From Amborella trichopoda (lineage: Eukaryota > Streptophyta > Magnoliopsida > Amborellales > Amborellaceae): a stretch of DNA of 64,000 bases. Below are positions 1-13,194 of the stretch, one piece after another; the stretch's first letter is position 1, and the number at the start of each line of letters is the position of its first letter. The notes under the pieces are model-generated. The model had not been told where the DNA came from, ran no database searches, and saw nothing but the letters and a program-made list of their open reading frames with translations. The stretch spans positions 3,394,309 to 3,458,308 of the forward strand of contig NW_006500357.1 in assembly GCF_000471905.2 (NCBI RefSeq), written 5' to 3'. The position numbers and the translations under genes were made by a program.

Positions 1-1230
1 GTAGGCCGCACACTATTCCTGTATGCCCTCCCTACACCAAATCCCCATTAAAGGTAGTTGTTTTTACAGTCTTTGGCAGTGACTTGAGAGCATATCTCAC
101 TTGTCCCGAGCCGGATCACACTCAAATTTTATGAGCACATTCGTCTCGTCAAGAGGAGCATTTTGATATGTGGCATGCCTCGCGACGATGCCTGAGCGAG
201 AAGAAAAGCTAGAGATAAGTTGCCAATCTGTGAAGAAAGTGGCAGGAAAATCAGCAGCGACACACCTCGCTCTAATGGCCAAATCATGGCACTCGCACAT
301 CGAATTGATGCAAGACTAGTTTCATCGTGTGCGTAAGGTCTAGGGCTATCTCTAGTCCGAAACCCGTACACAATGAATGGTCAGATTTTGCACATAAAGC
401 CAATAAAGTGACTGTAAATTCCGGCGCAGGAATTCCAAGTTCTAGCCAAAACCCAAAAGTTGTGGAATCTTCGTCCGGCATGAAATTGAGCTGCGTTTAT
501 TGCTACGCGATTGTGACGGCATACTCAGATGATCCAGTAAATAAATCACAGAAAAACATCAAGAAACAAGCACACTATCGATCTGAAGTTTTCAAGATTC
601 ATCAAAATGTCAAGTCGCATGATCGTGGCCTAAAGACACGATCCATGGCTCGAAGTTCGTATCAAATCGATCTCCATGTCGAGCCTTATAAGAAAACAAT
701 CATCTTTTAATCAAACGGGCACTAGAGCAACCCCGGATCATCTATGGAAGATCACGTATGTTCGAGGGCAGCAATATGACTATTTTGGAATTCTATGAAT
801 TGTTAGGTAGGGGCAAAACAATCATTTTTCGCCCTTTTTTAGAATCTATTATAATTCAATTAAATTGTAATTATCATCAATTGAGATAGTTTTTAAGCAT
901 CTACCCATATTTGGGCCCAATTCTATAAAAACATATGCTAAACCTAATTGTAAAGGGTTGGCTGGCTCCTCCCTAATTCACCCTCAGACTTTCAATTGAT
1001 TAGTAAATTTCATGTTTCTTCTTTGAATTCGTGGGTGCATTTTGGAGAAAGAGAGAGGAGAGAGAAGAAAAGGGTTGGTACCCTTCGATAAGGTAATTTT
1101 CTCTCTCCTCCTTTTTCTCTCTCTTTCTTTTCTTCTTCTTTTCTTGAATTTTCTCTCTTCTTCTCTGTGAACTCACATGGTTGTGGTAGAGCTGTGCATG
1201 TTATCTTCTTCCTTCTCTTTCTCTAACCTA

Positions 1231-1915
1231 CACGGTGATGGCAGCATTGTGTGTGTCCCATTATCTCTTTTCTTCTTCTTCTCAATCTTTCTCTATGTTT
1301 CTCTCTGACTGAATGTGCATGGTGATGACAGTGCCATACACAAACCTCTCTCTCTTTATTTTATTTTCTCTATCTCACACACACGGCGATGGCAACGCCG
1401 TGTGCATTTTCTTCTCTTTCTTCCTCTTCTTCGTCTTCTCCTTCTTTCTCCCTTCTTCTTTCTTCTATATATTTCTCTCTGTCTCTCTCTATCTGAACAT
1501 GCATGGCGATGGCAACGCCGTGCACGAATCTCTTTCTCTACTTTCTTCTCTGTCTTTCTCTCTGTCTCTCTTTGTCTGAACATGCACGATGATGGCAACG
1601 CCGTGCAGGAATCTCTTTCTCTACTTTCTTCTCTCAGCTCTATCTCTCTCTCTCTCTTTGTCTCTCTCTATCAGAACATGCACGGCAATGGCAACGCCGT
1701 GCACGAATCTCTTTCTCCCTTCTCTTAGCTCTATCCTCCTCTCTGCACGGCGATAGCAATGCCGTGCTCGAATCTCTTTCTCTACTTTCTTCTCTCTGCT
1801 CTGTCTTTCTCTTTGTCTCTCTCTATCTGAACATGCAAGGCGATGGCAACACCACGCACAGATCTCTCTTTCTGTTTTCTTCTCTTTCTGACACACACGG
1901 CGATGGCAACGCCAT
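1231..1915. repeat. CT-rich array with nine hairpin-forming motifs
   Basis: Nine variants of a short motif, best form CACGGCGATGGCAACGCCGTG, start near 1231, 1319, 1382, 1502, 1585, 1681, 1746, 1836 and 1896. The arms GCACGGCG and CGCCGTGC can pair around a 7-base loop. CT-microsatellite spacers separate the motifs at irregular spacings of roughly 60-120 bases. A related perfect hairpin sits at 2321-2347. The array lies inside the LTR. Confidence 0.75.
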
Positions 1916-2320
1916 GCGTGTTTCTTTCTCTCCTCTTTCCTTATTCTTCTTCTCTCTTTCCTTCTTTCTCCTCCGGCTCTTTCCCAATTTCTCTCCTTAC
2001 TTTCCCTTGCCTCTCTTCTTTCGTTTCTTCTCACTCTACTTTCCTTTCCTCTTTCTTAAAATCCTCTTTCCTTCTCCCTATCTTTCTTGTCTTTACTATG
2101 ATTTCTTTTCTCTCTCCTCTCCAATCGTGCACAACGAGGCTCATCGCCGAGTATGACGTTCTCAGCCTTCCTTTATCTTTTGGAAATATGTGCAATGAAC
2201 AGGTCCTTAACCTGAGTGGTGGGCCAGGCCCCTATCCAAATTTCCCTTTTCTGATGTGGTGTAGAGCGGTGCTCATCGCTGCACATGACATTCATTTCTC
2301 ATTCAATATCTCTCCTTTAT

Positions 2321-2347
2321 CATGGATGGCGTCCATCGCCATCCATG
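2321..2347. repeat. Perfect 11-bp stem hairpin in the LTR
   Basis: CATGGATGGCG (2321-2331) and CGCCATCCATG (2337-2347) are exact reverse complements around the 5-base loop TCCAT. Looser copies of the same idea follow near 2373-2404 and 2428-2458. It belongs to the same hairpin-rich part of the LTR as the 1231-1915 array. Confidence 0.85.
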
Positions 2348-3539
2348 TTCTTTCTCTCTCCTCTTTCCTCTTTCATGAGCGATTGAAGTCCATCGTCGTC
2401 CATGTACTCTCTCTCTTCTTTCTCTATCATGGATGGTGGAAGTTTATCACTGTCCATGCTTTTCTCTCTTCTTATCTCTCTTCTTTCTCTTTCTTCTTCT
2501 TATTTCCTCTCTTATTTGACCAAAGAACAAGTCTAGCACTGTCACGGTAGTCTCATCATCGGGCAGTATTACCAACATGCTGGTCTCGTTACCGTGCCCA
2601 TCTTGCTGCCACGTCGAACTAGTCATTATGCCAGGTTGGTTGGTGTTGGTGTTCTATCGTCAAGTAGTACTACTGTAGTGCCGAAACGTGTTACCGTGCC
2701 CGTCTTACTACCACGTCAGGTCAATCATCATGCCAATCTAGCCACGATGCTACGCTAGTCACCTAGTCAAATGTCTCTTTCTTTTCTTCTTCTTCTCTCT
2801 TCTTCCTTCTCCCAACCCTCATCTCATCCTTTCTTCTATTTTCTCCTTTGAATGTGCACGCATTGTGTACATTCACCCAAAGACAAGGTGGGGTCCTTCG
2901 GCCCATTTGTCTTGTAAAATTAACCATGTATGTATGATTGTAGAAACAGAAGAATACAGGCCAAGGGAGGCAATTCCAAACCAGTTCTACGATTGGGGGG
3001 CTTTCTTCGTAATCTAAGAGGGTGCCCACGCTAGCCAGCCCGAATAAGTCCCGAACCACCTTAAATTCCTCTCTCATCGGTTGGTATACCTGCCCTTGCT
3101 TTTGAGCGAGGTTCCCGAGAGAGCGATCTCAAAGTCTCGAGTTTCCCTAGACCGGAGACGCGTGTCGCCAGATCATCCAGATCCGGAGGGCGAGATTGAG
3201 GCACCTAACCAATAGGTTCTCGACGATAATGGGTGGTACTAATTCAGCCCCTTCTCCTGGTAGGGCTTTTCTTGGTTTTTCTTCTTAACTTCCCGCTTGT
3301 CCTTTTTTTGTCGGTCTTAGTCTGGCAGGCATGGTTGTCTTTATCCCTTCTCTCTTTCTTTTTTTGGTAGTGCGGGTCCTTGATGTGAACCAGCTCCCTC
3401 GTGACAATGAGTTAGGGTCGAACCTCTACACTAGGGTATCTCTGATGAGGGCAGCTTCTCTTGGAGAGCTTGAGCCTAGCTAAGAGCTCTCATGGCCTTC
3501 TTGTATTACCTTTGCAAGTGAGAGCTCGAAGCTTTCCCT

Positions 3540-6500
3540 GTATGGAGATACCGACGATGAACCTCTCATTCAGAGAGATAACATAACTCTCTATCATGCT
3601 TTGCACATGCATTCTCCTTCCAACGAGAGTATGCCCATGTTGGCGAAGCTCGGCCTTCAGTGGGTTGTAGGCGCTCTTTGTTTTGTAGGGGAGCACCAGT
3701 ACCTGGCAGGGTACAGCACTTGTACGTTGGACACGTTGGACTCTTTCGCCTGTACTTTGAAGGAGTGTGGTCTAGCCGTGGCATGTCAATGTTGAGCTAG
3801 CTACTATGACCAATGCTCAAACATCATGAAGGCTCTCCTGGAGACATGGTGCTACCATACCAATAGTTGGCTTTGCAGGAGGGTGAAGCAAAAATCACCT
3901 TGCTTGATTTGTATTTTGTGGGTGGTCTTCCCTTGCTGGGAAAGGAGTATGAGGAGTTTGTCCCCAGCAACGGGACCATTTTTGGGGGTGATCCCATTAG
4001 GGGTAAGCAGGCTCCTTCGAATCTCAATGACCTGATCGAGATTTATCAACTATTGTACTCAGAGTCATTGCCCAAAACTGGTGGGGTACATTTTGAAGCA
4101 TGGCGAGATTACTTTCAAGGTAACCACCGAGAGGGTGAAGACGTAGGTTCGAGCGTCTCGTGGGCTGATGAGTCTCAACTGGCGGCCGCAATCAAGGCTT
4201 TGAAGAAGGCGATTGCCCCTCTGATGTGGAATGTCCAAGACAGAGCGTACCTGGCTGCCTACTTAGCCCTCTTCCTGTGCAAGTTTGCTTCTCTTCCGGG
4301 GGTGAAGGGCTATGTCATTCGGCCTGGTTGATTCTATGCGGCCTGCATGATGGGCCAGGGCACTGGCTTTATGCTGGCCTAGCCGGTCTTGTGTAACATC
4401 TTCCACGGGTTAGGGTCTATTGCTTGTGGAAAAGTCCCTTCAAAGGACAATAGCAACGAGGTCTCCTTGGGTGAAGGCTTCCAGGGGCGCTTCACTACGA
4501 GCTTCCCGGTGCATTATGTCTTCGGATAGCTTTCTGCGTATTTCCCCGGGGCGTACGAGCTCAATGGGAACCTCGCAACGGTAACATGCCCACATATGCT
4601 GAAGATTGCTGGGATGAAGGTCGTGGTCAAATAGTCAGATGCAGTTCTTGAGCTCCTGACTGATGCATCTTTCTTCGTTTGCGCGAGAGGCCTTTCCCTA
4701 TTGGCGGCCCTCTGACAACACTTTTATCGACGCTTTTGGCCTCACGCTTAATAAGACAATTACTGAGACAAAATAGGCCATGTACCTCGTTAGCATCTGA
4801 GGTTGTATCCTTCCATTCAGGGGAGTAGGGTGCAAGAAGTTGGAGGGTTACTTCCCCCACCATTTTTAAGTGCCAGCATGGCCTAGATCAGGGATGTTGC
4901 ACCACCATTTCTTTTTCAAAGAAGTATGAGAAGAAGGGGGCATTGCACATGCCTGAGGGACGAGTCGCGAGGTCTGGACTGACCTCGACATACAGATGGC
5001 TTGGGAGACTTGTCTTTTTCTTCCTGAGCAGAGCAGGTTTGGTTCCCCATTATGGCCATGTGGGCCACACGATTGTGAGCTACCGGTGGTGGTGGGATTC
5101 CCCTAATGCTGAGTATTGGGAAGTGGATTACCCATAGAAAACAGCCAATGGTTCTAGACGCGACAGCAGGGCTGGGAGGTGCTTAGTCCCTCCTCCTTTC
5201 TCTGTTATTTTCGGTATGGATCATAATCCTGCCAACTGGCAGGAACCTGCCAAGCCTCTTTTGTTAAGCAGGGATGAGAACGGGGTGAAGCTACTTTCGT
5301 TGAAGTGAAAGACAGGGTCTTTCTTTTACAACCTAGAGGAGATTTTTGGTCGGAGCGAAAGGGGTGTGGACCCATCCCGTGAAGAAGGGTTTACCCCGGC
5401 TCCTCCTATTCGGGTTGAGGGTGAATCCCATTCTGGCTTGCTCGGATGAGCTAATCGTGCTCCAAGGGCCCCTGCTTCTGTTAAACCCAAGAGCGCTCCT
5501 CCCAGGAGAGGGAAGATAGGGAGAGAGAGAGAGAGAGAGAGAAGAGAAAAAAAAAATAGAAAGAGAGGGAGGGAGTCTTCACATGTCCCCTCTTCTCGGG
5601 AAAGAGGGAGCTGTTCAAATAAGGATGACTTGCCTTCAACGACGGTGTCTTCAGTGCCATCCCATGCAAGGCAGGCTCAGTCAGGGGCTCGTTGGGCTCC
5701 AGATGCTCCTCCTGCTATATCGCCTTCAACTCCTGCAGCAGTACTGCGATCGGCTAATAGTTGGCCTGGGTGGTAGAGCGCGTCTCTACTTGGTTCAGAG
5801 CATGGCTCAAGAAACCCCACGTCAAGGGTTGAGGTCGACCTGACTTCTGCTGCTAGCATCCGTGTTACGTCTCCTACACACCCCGTTGTGTCCGTTCTAC
5901 CTGCTCTAGAAGCTACAAGAGAAGAAGTGAGCACCTTGAGGGCTTGTCCTTTCGGTTTGCCGATGGCACAGTCCTCATATTCACTTGCCTTGAGAGGGCC
6001 TCTGGGAAATAATCCTCTTGGGTTTCGCACTGCTTCGAAGTACCCTATGTCTCCAGGGACCTGTGCTTGATGTGCCTCCTCTTGACGTGATTGGCTTTTC
6101 TGCTACTCTACGGCCATCTTCAGGCTCCAAAGCTTTCATAGTGAGGAGGATGTTTTGTTCAGGTCTTCAAGGGTTAAAGGGGTGTTCTTTGTCGGATATT
6201 GGGGTAAGGTTGGAGGCTTTCAGGGAATGTGTGGCCCGCTTGAGGGGTGCATGGCTCGACGAAGAAATCTTCAACCATCTCAATGAGCTGTTGCAGGATC
6301 TCAGTGACTGGGAACCGAAGCCCTTTCATGTGAAGATACAGCACAGGTGTCTTTCGAGAGGCTTTTGGATACCTTGAAGAAGGACTTGGCCGATCAACAA
6401 GGCCTTGTGCGGCAGTGCACACAAGAGCGGGCTCGGCTTGTTTCAAAACGGGACTCCTTGTTGGAGGAGGTTGCAAGCCTTTCTGGGGAGCTCGAGACCG

Positions 6501-6748
6501 TGAAGGCCGAGATGGAGGAGTTACAAACTCAAGCAACCTCATTAAGCGCTCGTCAGGACTCCAACTGGGAGGCGTTACACCAGCGGTCGTGTGAACTCGA
6601 GGAGTTGGATTCCGATTCTACGACAGTCGCCAACTTGGCCAATTTGACCGCCCAAGAGATCTCTCGCCTTCGAGAAGAGAAACAAGTCATGATTCAGTGT
6701 GTAGGGGAGCTGAAGGCGATTATTGAGGAGTCTCTCAATCCTTTCTGA
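3540..6748 (+). pseudogene. Plant mobile domain (PMD) protein, degenerate; antisense extra ORF of the retrotransposon
   Basis: Broken frames on the plus strand read like the plant mobile domain found in MAIN-like proteins and in some plant transposons. The clearest piece, 3830-4331, reads LLETWCYHTNSW, then, after a frame change, ITLLDLYFVGGLPLLGKEYEEF, with further similarity to about 4620. After a proline/serine-rich stretch with a GA microsatellite (5517-5545), the last part (6347-6748) is a 133-residue frame with a strong coiled coil (SLSGELETVKAEMEELQ, then LTAQEISRLREEK). Stops and frameshifts occur throughout, for example around 3795, 4331 and 5137. It lies antisense to the element's gag, immediately inside the 3' LTR, where antisense extra ORFs have been described in Tat-lineage elements. 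A second PMD copy exists at 47180-48560. No enzymatic function can be assigned. Confidence 0.6.
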
Positions 6749-7246
6749 AAGCACAAGACTTTCCTTCTCCTCCTCTTCTTGTTCTTCTTGTTTTTTTTTT
6801 TGTTTTTTTTCCTTTCTTCAATGGGCTTTTTGAGCTTCTCCCAGATCCCTTTTGTAACCCTTCGGCCATATTTAATGAAGAGCTGTTTTGTCCGATGGTG
6901 ATGATGATTTTTTTTTTTTTTTTTAAGGCGATTTTAATGCTTTTCCTTTGGGACCAATTGGGGCCTTAGGTCTTCAGACCTTTCCGCTCGTAGAGAGTCG
7001 GGATTGAGTTGGGTGGGACTCTTGTTGTGAGGAAGTCTACCCTTCCTGGTTTTCTTGTGGTGGTAATTTTTGTTCACCCATTAGGACTATCTGACTAATT
7101 TGGATGTAGTTTTTCAAGATGGAACGGAATGCCCTGCAATTGGCCAAGTCATGGCCATTTCATTGGTGCTATTTGCGCCAAGGGTTTTGGGCCTTTTCCA
7201 CGTTTGTTCCTTGTATTTTGGGAGCGTAGGGCTCTATCATCTCATG
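6749..7246. other. T-rich spacer between the PMD remnant and gag, no gene seen
   Basis: This contains several T homopolymers (near 6790-6810 and 6908-6924) and no frame resembling a known domain. In an autonomous element of this plan, protease, reverse transcriptase and integrase would lie on the minus strand between gag and the antisense ORF. They are absent here. Confidence 0.5.
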
Positions 7247-9707
7247 CTAGGCCATCATGTCGAATATGGTAGAAAACCGCTTGGGGGGCAGTTTAATTGC
7301 ATGAGAGTCACTAGTCGACTCCTCATGGATTGTGACCATGTGCGAGGCTTCTGGGTCCTCAAAAGATTTCTTGAGGCTTTCTAGGTTGATTTTTTCGTTT
7401 CGGATCAGGGCCTCGATGTGCTCTTTCAACTGGATGCAATCTTGGACTGGGTGTCCTAACATCTGATGGTAAGCATAGTAGTTGGGGTTATCAACGAGTT
7501 CGGCTTGTTCCAGCTTCTTTACAACGGGGAGTACCAACATTCTCCTGTTCGAGAAGCATTTTCAGGAGGGTCGGGACCCACTACTTATTGAAGTTATACT
7601 CCTTGGTTTGGTTATATTTTTGTGGCGACGGCAAGTTATTATAGTTATGTTTCTGAGGGGCTTGCTGCTGTGAGTCCATCTGGGCTTTAGTCGGTAACCC
7701 TCATGACATGCCTAAGGTTAGCAGAGGGGTAGCATTAGTTGCAGGTTTGACGTTGAGAGGCGCGGTTGTGATGGCCACACTGATTACATTCTTTAGTTGG
7801 TTGGTGCGGGAATTCGGCTTGTTACCCTCGGTGTTACGAGCTGCCCGAACTTTGGGCTCTGTCTCCTTCATGGTGATTTAATAAGCTTTCAATCTTAGCA
7901 GCTTTGGTGATCATGTTGGAGAAGGTGGTGGGGTTAAAAGCCTCGACGTGCAAGGTGATTTCTTGCTTCATGTTCCTTATGCATGTTTGCACTACCTCTG
8001 TTTCGCTCATGGGGTTTCTCAGGCACATGGCAAGATCACGCCATCTCTGGATATATTTTCCCATCGACTCATCTGGCTCTTGCGTCATGGTGAGGAGTTC
8101 TATGGTTTAGACTTCCAACTCGGCTTCGAAGAAGCATTTGTAGAAGAGTTGTTCCATCTCCTCCCAAGAGTGGACTGAATTTGGTGGTAGCCATGGATAC
8201 CATTTGAATGTGGATCCCTCGAGTGTTTCGACGAACTTTCGTACGAGTAGTCTGGTGTCCGCAGCTGATTCTTGGCATGCGGACATGCAGTGGGCTATGT
8301 GTTGTTGTGGTGATCTCGTTCCATCAAAAACTGACAATTTCCCTTTCTAGCATCCAGTGGGGAAGGGGACCTAGTTAATTGAAGGCAAGTAAGGTTTTTG
8401 TATTGGGGGCTTTCGAGTGTTTTTGACACCTGGAGGCCTTGGATGCTCTTGTTGATCATTCTTTGAACATCTTCTTGGGTGAAGATTGTTGATGCAGCCT
8501 GGGAGGCTGCATTATGCTGATCTTGGAAGGAGGTGTGTGGGCCACATTGCGTAGATGCCTGGCTCGCTGGAGGTGGCTACGACCTCTCTCTTTCATCATA
8601 TTGGAGTCCATGGGGAGAGTTCATTTCCTGGTGGGCAGCACCGCGGTACAAGTGTCCTCCAATCTTTTGATCCTGTCAAGGATATCTTTTAGGATACTTT
8701 CGATGGTTTCAGGCAGATTTTCTTGTTCCTCTTCTTCGTGGCTTACCACCATTACTTCGACCCTTTCGCTGGGACTTGATGGCTCGGCTGGGGGGGGGGG
8801 CAATTTTGGGTCTCTTAGTGCTTCGGTTTAGGATACTAGTCAGAAGTGGCTAAGCCTATCCTATATAGGCCTGAGATTGCCTCACAGCTCATGTGAGTAT
8901 GGGCTCCGGGGGACCTAGAGGACAAGGCTTTGCAGAGCACAGTGTTTGGAGCCCTTGGGGCCATTGCTCAACTTAGATGGGTGTGTGACAGCCTTGGTAC
9001 CATATCTCTTTAACTTGCTCGAGTCCGCCTAGGTTTTGCGAATCAGGTGGGTTGAACTCATCCTCACGTACCTCGACGATGCGACATTCAATGCCGTCAT
9101 CCATCAAGAACTCTCCCACGTCTTGTAGTAGGTAGAATTGGTTTTTCTTAAGCAGACCTTCCGTGGTCGAAGGTTCCGCTTTTACTCTTTGTGAGGCAGT
9201 CTGCACTCGCTTCACTTGCTTGTGTTGAGGGAGTGGGTTGGTTTTCGAGAGGGAAGGCTATGCAGTAGTCTTTGGTGGCCCTACCTTTCTCGACTGCCGG
9301 GTTGACTGACCAGTTGTGACGTGGGTGTGTGCGAAGGAGGACAAACATGGGACGATGGCACATGGTACGAGCCGACCTGTTTTACGAGCATCGGAGGAGG
9401 TGGCCATGTTGGGGTCCACCGAGGGGCAGGGAAGAGCGGTTGGGAGTCCGCCCCTACGTTTATGACTGACAAGGTGTTAGTCGTAAGGGTGTGGGAGAGT
9501 GGCTGTAGCACAGCCTTTGGAGTTAACCTTCGTGGGTTCTCTCCGGATTATGGTGGAGGAAGGAGCAGGGGCGTGGATACCTACACTTTGAGCCATCCTA
9601 GGTTGGACTAGGATAACAGGACTAACTGACCCACTCGTGGAGGAGTGAGCCATTGATATGGGGATGAGAAAGTCCCCGATTTGGAGAGAAGAAGAGTGGG
9701 AAATCAT
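7247..9707 (-). pseudogene. Retrotransposon gag polyprotein, broken
   Basis: Minus-strand pieces assemble into a Ty3/gypsy-type Gag. The N-terminal part (about 9707-8621) is low-complexity and acidic. The Retrotrans_gag core is at 8337-7834, with LVRKFVETLEGSTFKWYPWL, then SMGKYIQRWRDLAMCL. A C-terminal piece at 7540-7247 reads NPNYYAYHQMLGHPVQDC, resembling the Tyr/Cys-His-His-Cys motif of plant gypsy Gags. The two core pieces share a frame and are separated by a single stop (TAA near 8107), while the C-terminal piece and the N-terminal 8803-8621 piece are in another frame. No start codon can be chosen with confidence. The order primer binding site, N-terminus, core, C-terminus on the minus strand fixes the orientation of the element. 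Confidence 0.7.
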
Positions 9708-9776
9708 TGAAATTTTAGAAAGAGAGGAGAAGAAGGTTTTCGTCTGAAAACGGTCCGTGCCAACTTCGGGGTGGCT

Positions 9777-9796
9777 TGTCCCCAGTGGAGTCGCCA
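9777..9796 (-). other. Primer binding site (tRNA-Arg type) of the LTR retrotransposon
   Basis: On the minus strand the sequence TGGCGACTCCACTGGGG starts two bases after a CA dinucleotide at 9800-9799. This PBS type is the one I associate with Tat/Ogre elements. It marks the inner end of the 5' LTR and gives the element's orientation. Confidence 0.7.
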
Positions 9797-12700
9797 GTTG
9801 GTCGAGGCCTGATTTTCTCTTGAATCCTCACGCTGGCATGCTCTCTCAAACAACCGTCGAAGGCTCACGCGCGTGACGCGTTCAGATGATGCAAGCGCGC
9901 TTGCTTTCTCGAGTGCAGATAGGCTATCAATAAAGAGAGAGATTGTACAACAAGAGAAGGTCAATTTACTCACCTCGGCACTGTGAGTTCGTGGGACACG
10001 TCTAGGCGGCCTGCACTCTTAGATCAGTTACGAAAGCCCTCCGGCTGTTCACCAGCACAGTTTGGTCAGGGACTTTCTTCAGACGTTATCGACTCTTTTC
10101 TCCTCTCTTAGATTTAAATTTCAATGGATATCTTAATTCTTCTCTCCTGAGTTGGTTTTCTTCAAATGATGTCTCTTCGGATGGTCGAAAAGGTGAGCGA
10201 GGGGTTTCCACTGTTTCATTTAAACTGACCGGGAAAAGAGGGGGCCAAACGCAATCGCATGTTGGTTTGAGTCTTTTGATTTGTTCGCCTACGCGATTTC
10301 TCACGCGTGCGGTATTACGTGTTTAAAGGGAAAGAGAAAGTTCCTATGATGTTAGGTATCTTCAAGAGAAGAGAGGTACGTACCCACGCGGTTGAGGGTA
10401 TTTCTCTCTCTTGCAAAATTTTTCTCTCTCCTCTCTTTGGGGTGCTAGGGTTAAGAGAAAAGACAAGCAAAAGTAAGTGTAATGCCTCTTCTTTATTGAA
10501 TTGTAATCCCCCATTTTACAATTGACTTAAGCTTGTTTATATAGAATTCTCACCAAACAAGGGTGGATAGTCAAAAACTAAGCCTAAATATAATTAAAAG
10601 TAATTAAAATAAAGTCTTGAAATTGGGTATCATGATCAAAATGCCCTTAAACTCTTTTGTGCAAATGACAAACTTGTCCTTTCCTGAGGAGGCCGTTACC
10701 ATTGTCAAACTTCAAGAGCACTTTTCGGGTACTTGCAGTGTGCGTTCAGTCGATGTATTGTTATAGTCTTGATGTTCATTTTCTTATGATCGTTTTGATC
10801 TCTTTTGATGATGCTACAGTAATCTCTTTCGTGAGGGAAGGAGTCCGGTTAGTGTTATGAACTCTTCGATGGTTTCTTTTCGGATCTGGAATATTTCGGC
10901 GTTGATTGTGAGCCTGGGGAAGGTCTTTTCAGTGTTTTTGCAACAGGTTTAAGTTTACTTTTTGGTCTTTGGTATGTGATATTCTTCGGGTTTCTAAGCG
11001 ATCACCAGAAAAGGGAATCCGACGACCAGGGATTTCGTTTTCTTTTGTGACCTTGGGTTATGTGCCTTTTCTGATTTGTTTTGCATGTCGCTTGTCATGT
11101 TGACTTGGGTTTTTTTCTGGCGGGTCCTTTTGGTCTTAGTTCCTGCGTGGTCGAATTCTCTATGAGGGCCAAGATGTCTTTATGAGGATTTCGGCATCCA
11201 TGAATTCAGGCCATCTCTTCTCCCTTCGTAGGGCAGACCTGTTTTCACGTTTGCGTGTTAGGAGGACAGTGTCATTGAGGCTTCGCCAGCGTCTGAGGTT
11301 TCGGCCACTCTTCTGCTGCAAGGGAGGAGTCACGAACTCATCGAGGAGGGGCCAAAAATTCCCACGCCCGTCGACTGGTCTGGTGAGGCTGTACGATGAA
11401 AGCGTGCCTCTGTCCTACTTCGTAATGGTTCGAGCTTAGCGTTGTTGGGTTGACCCATTTGAGCCCGGGCTCACTTCTTTTGGAAGATGACAATAGCGAC
11501 TGTTTGGCATATTTACCCAGTTCCTATGTACACGACTATGACATAAGACTTTTGTTTCTTCGGACATGCAGGCGTTTTCCCTTGGTCATTCAGGTTCGAG
11601 GCTTATTCTCGAAATAGACCTTATAACTACAGCCCTATCATCGAAGCATTAAATGATGTGGGACCACCACCATTGGATCTGGAATGTCTAAAATCCGCTA
11701 AAGACCAAGTTTCGTCTTGATCAAATGTTTTTGGACCAAGTCATGGTCAAATTACCCAAAACGGGTAGGCCACACGCTATTACTGTGCACCTTTTGTGAA
11801 CTAGTTTCCATTAATGGAAACCTGTTTTTTTTGGATTTTAAGCTTAACTTTGGAAGGTCTTATCTCTCTCGTCTCAAGTCTGATCAAGCTCAAATTTTGG
11901 GAGCATGTTCGTCTCATCGGTTCGATCTTTTTGATATATGGCACGACCCATGTCGTAGCACGAACCAAGAGAAAAACAAGAGAGAAGATTGCGATTCAAG
12001 GCTGGGTTTCAGATTTTCTAACAAGAACGCATCTCGATCGAGTGACCATATTATGGCACTCACATGTCAGATCGGCCTAAAACCAAATCCACTATGAGCA
12101 CGAGGTCAGAGGCTTCGTTTGAGCCGAATGTCGCATCTGATGGACGGTCAGACTCGCTGCATGACAGAGTCAAAGGTGATGCAATTTCCGACCATCGGAA
12201 ACCAAATTCCGGCCACCGGAAACCAAATTCCAGCCAAAATACCAAATTTGAAAAATGGTCGTTCGGGCACTAAATCAAGCAACGTTCTTCGCCAAACGCT
12301 CATGACGACATGCGTGTCAAAATATAACGAAGAAACTGTGGAAAAACATAGAGAAACGAGCATAATCTTGAATCAAAGATCGCACGTTTCTCATGATTTT
12401 CTCGTAACGTGATCGTGGACCAAAAGTCTGATCCATGGCTCGAAATGAGTATCAAAACAATTGTATTCCTGAGCGATCAAGAAAAGAATAATCTTTTGGC
12501 CAAACGGAGACCGGAAAGACCTCGAACGAATCCCGGAAGATCGTAAGAGTTCTTGGGCATAACTAGGACTTAATTGAAATTTCAGGATTTGTGGGTGAGG
12601 GGCAAAATCATTATTTTGCCCCTAATTTCTTAATTTTCTTTAATTCATTTAATTCCTATTTTTCAACAATTAGGTTAAGAATTGGGCAACCGCCCATGTT

Positions 12701-13194
12701 TGGACTTAAAATCTATATAAGCATGTGATGCTCGCATGTAAAGGACCCCATCTCGATCAATAAAAAATTAGCTTTTTGCTTGAGTTTTGGAGGGGCACGC
12801 CTCATGTCTTAGAGAGAGAGAGAGAGAGGAGAGAGAAGATTTTAGGCGGTACCCTTAGCCATCCAAGTAACTTTCTCTCTCCTCTCCTCTTTCTCTCTCC
12901 TCTGCTTCTTTCCTTTCTCTCTCTTATTCTTTCCTCTCTCTACTCTACTTCTTTCCTTTCTTTCTCTTCTTCCTCCTTTCTCTCTCTTCTTTCCTTTCTC
13001 TCGCTTCTTCTGTTTCCTTCTCTCTCCTCCTCTCTTCCTCCCTCCTCTCTTCTTTCTTTTTTATTTCTCTCTGCTCTCTTCTTTCTCTCTCCTCTCTTCT
13101 TTCTCTCTCCTCTCCTTTTTCTTCCTTTTGCTTGCTTGACTAGATGGCAGGCTAAGTCTTTTCTCGTATGGCAGGCTCAGTTTCCTTGCCAATC

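Larger units (their letters stand above)
1..3215 (-). repeat. 3' LTR of the large retrotransposon (cut by the window start)
   Basis: This segment is co-linear with 11760-14735. Shared landmarks are the start block (gtaggccgcacactatt-like), a TATA-like block near 925, the GA/CT-rich block from 1050, and the terminal block 2850-3215 ending in gaggcacctaacca. Inside are a CT-rich array with hairpin motifs (1231-1915) and a degenerate minisatellite (about 2536-2760). Several long serine/leucine-rich open frames here arise from CT repeats and are not genes. The inner end at about 3215 is set where similarity to the right copy stops. A purine-rich run on the minus strand (complement of ccccttctcctgg, about 3249-3262) could be the polypurine tract. 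Confidence 0.55.

Noticed and set aside
925..935. Plus-strand TATA box (also 12713-12721) as evidence that the LTR element is on the plus strand
   Set aside because: The primer binding site and gag are both on the minus strand and give a consistent layout. The A/T-rich words are nearly symmetric and weak evidence.
1843..2550. 235-codon plus-strand ORF in the left LTR
   Set aside because: Its Ser/Leu/Phe-rich translation comes from CT-rich low-complexity sequence. Similar open frames occur in several phases and in the right LTR.
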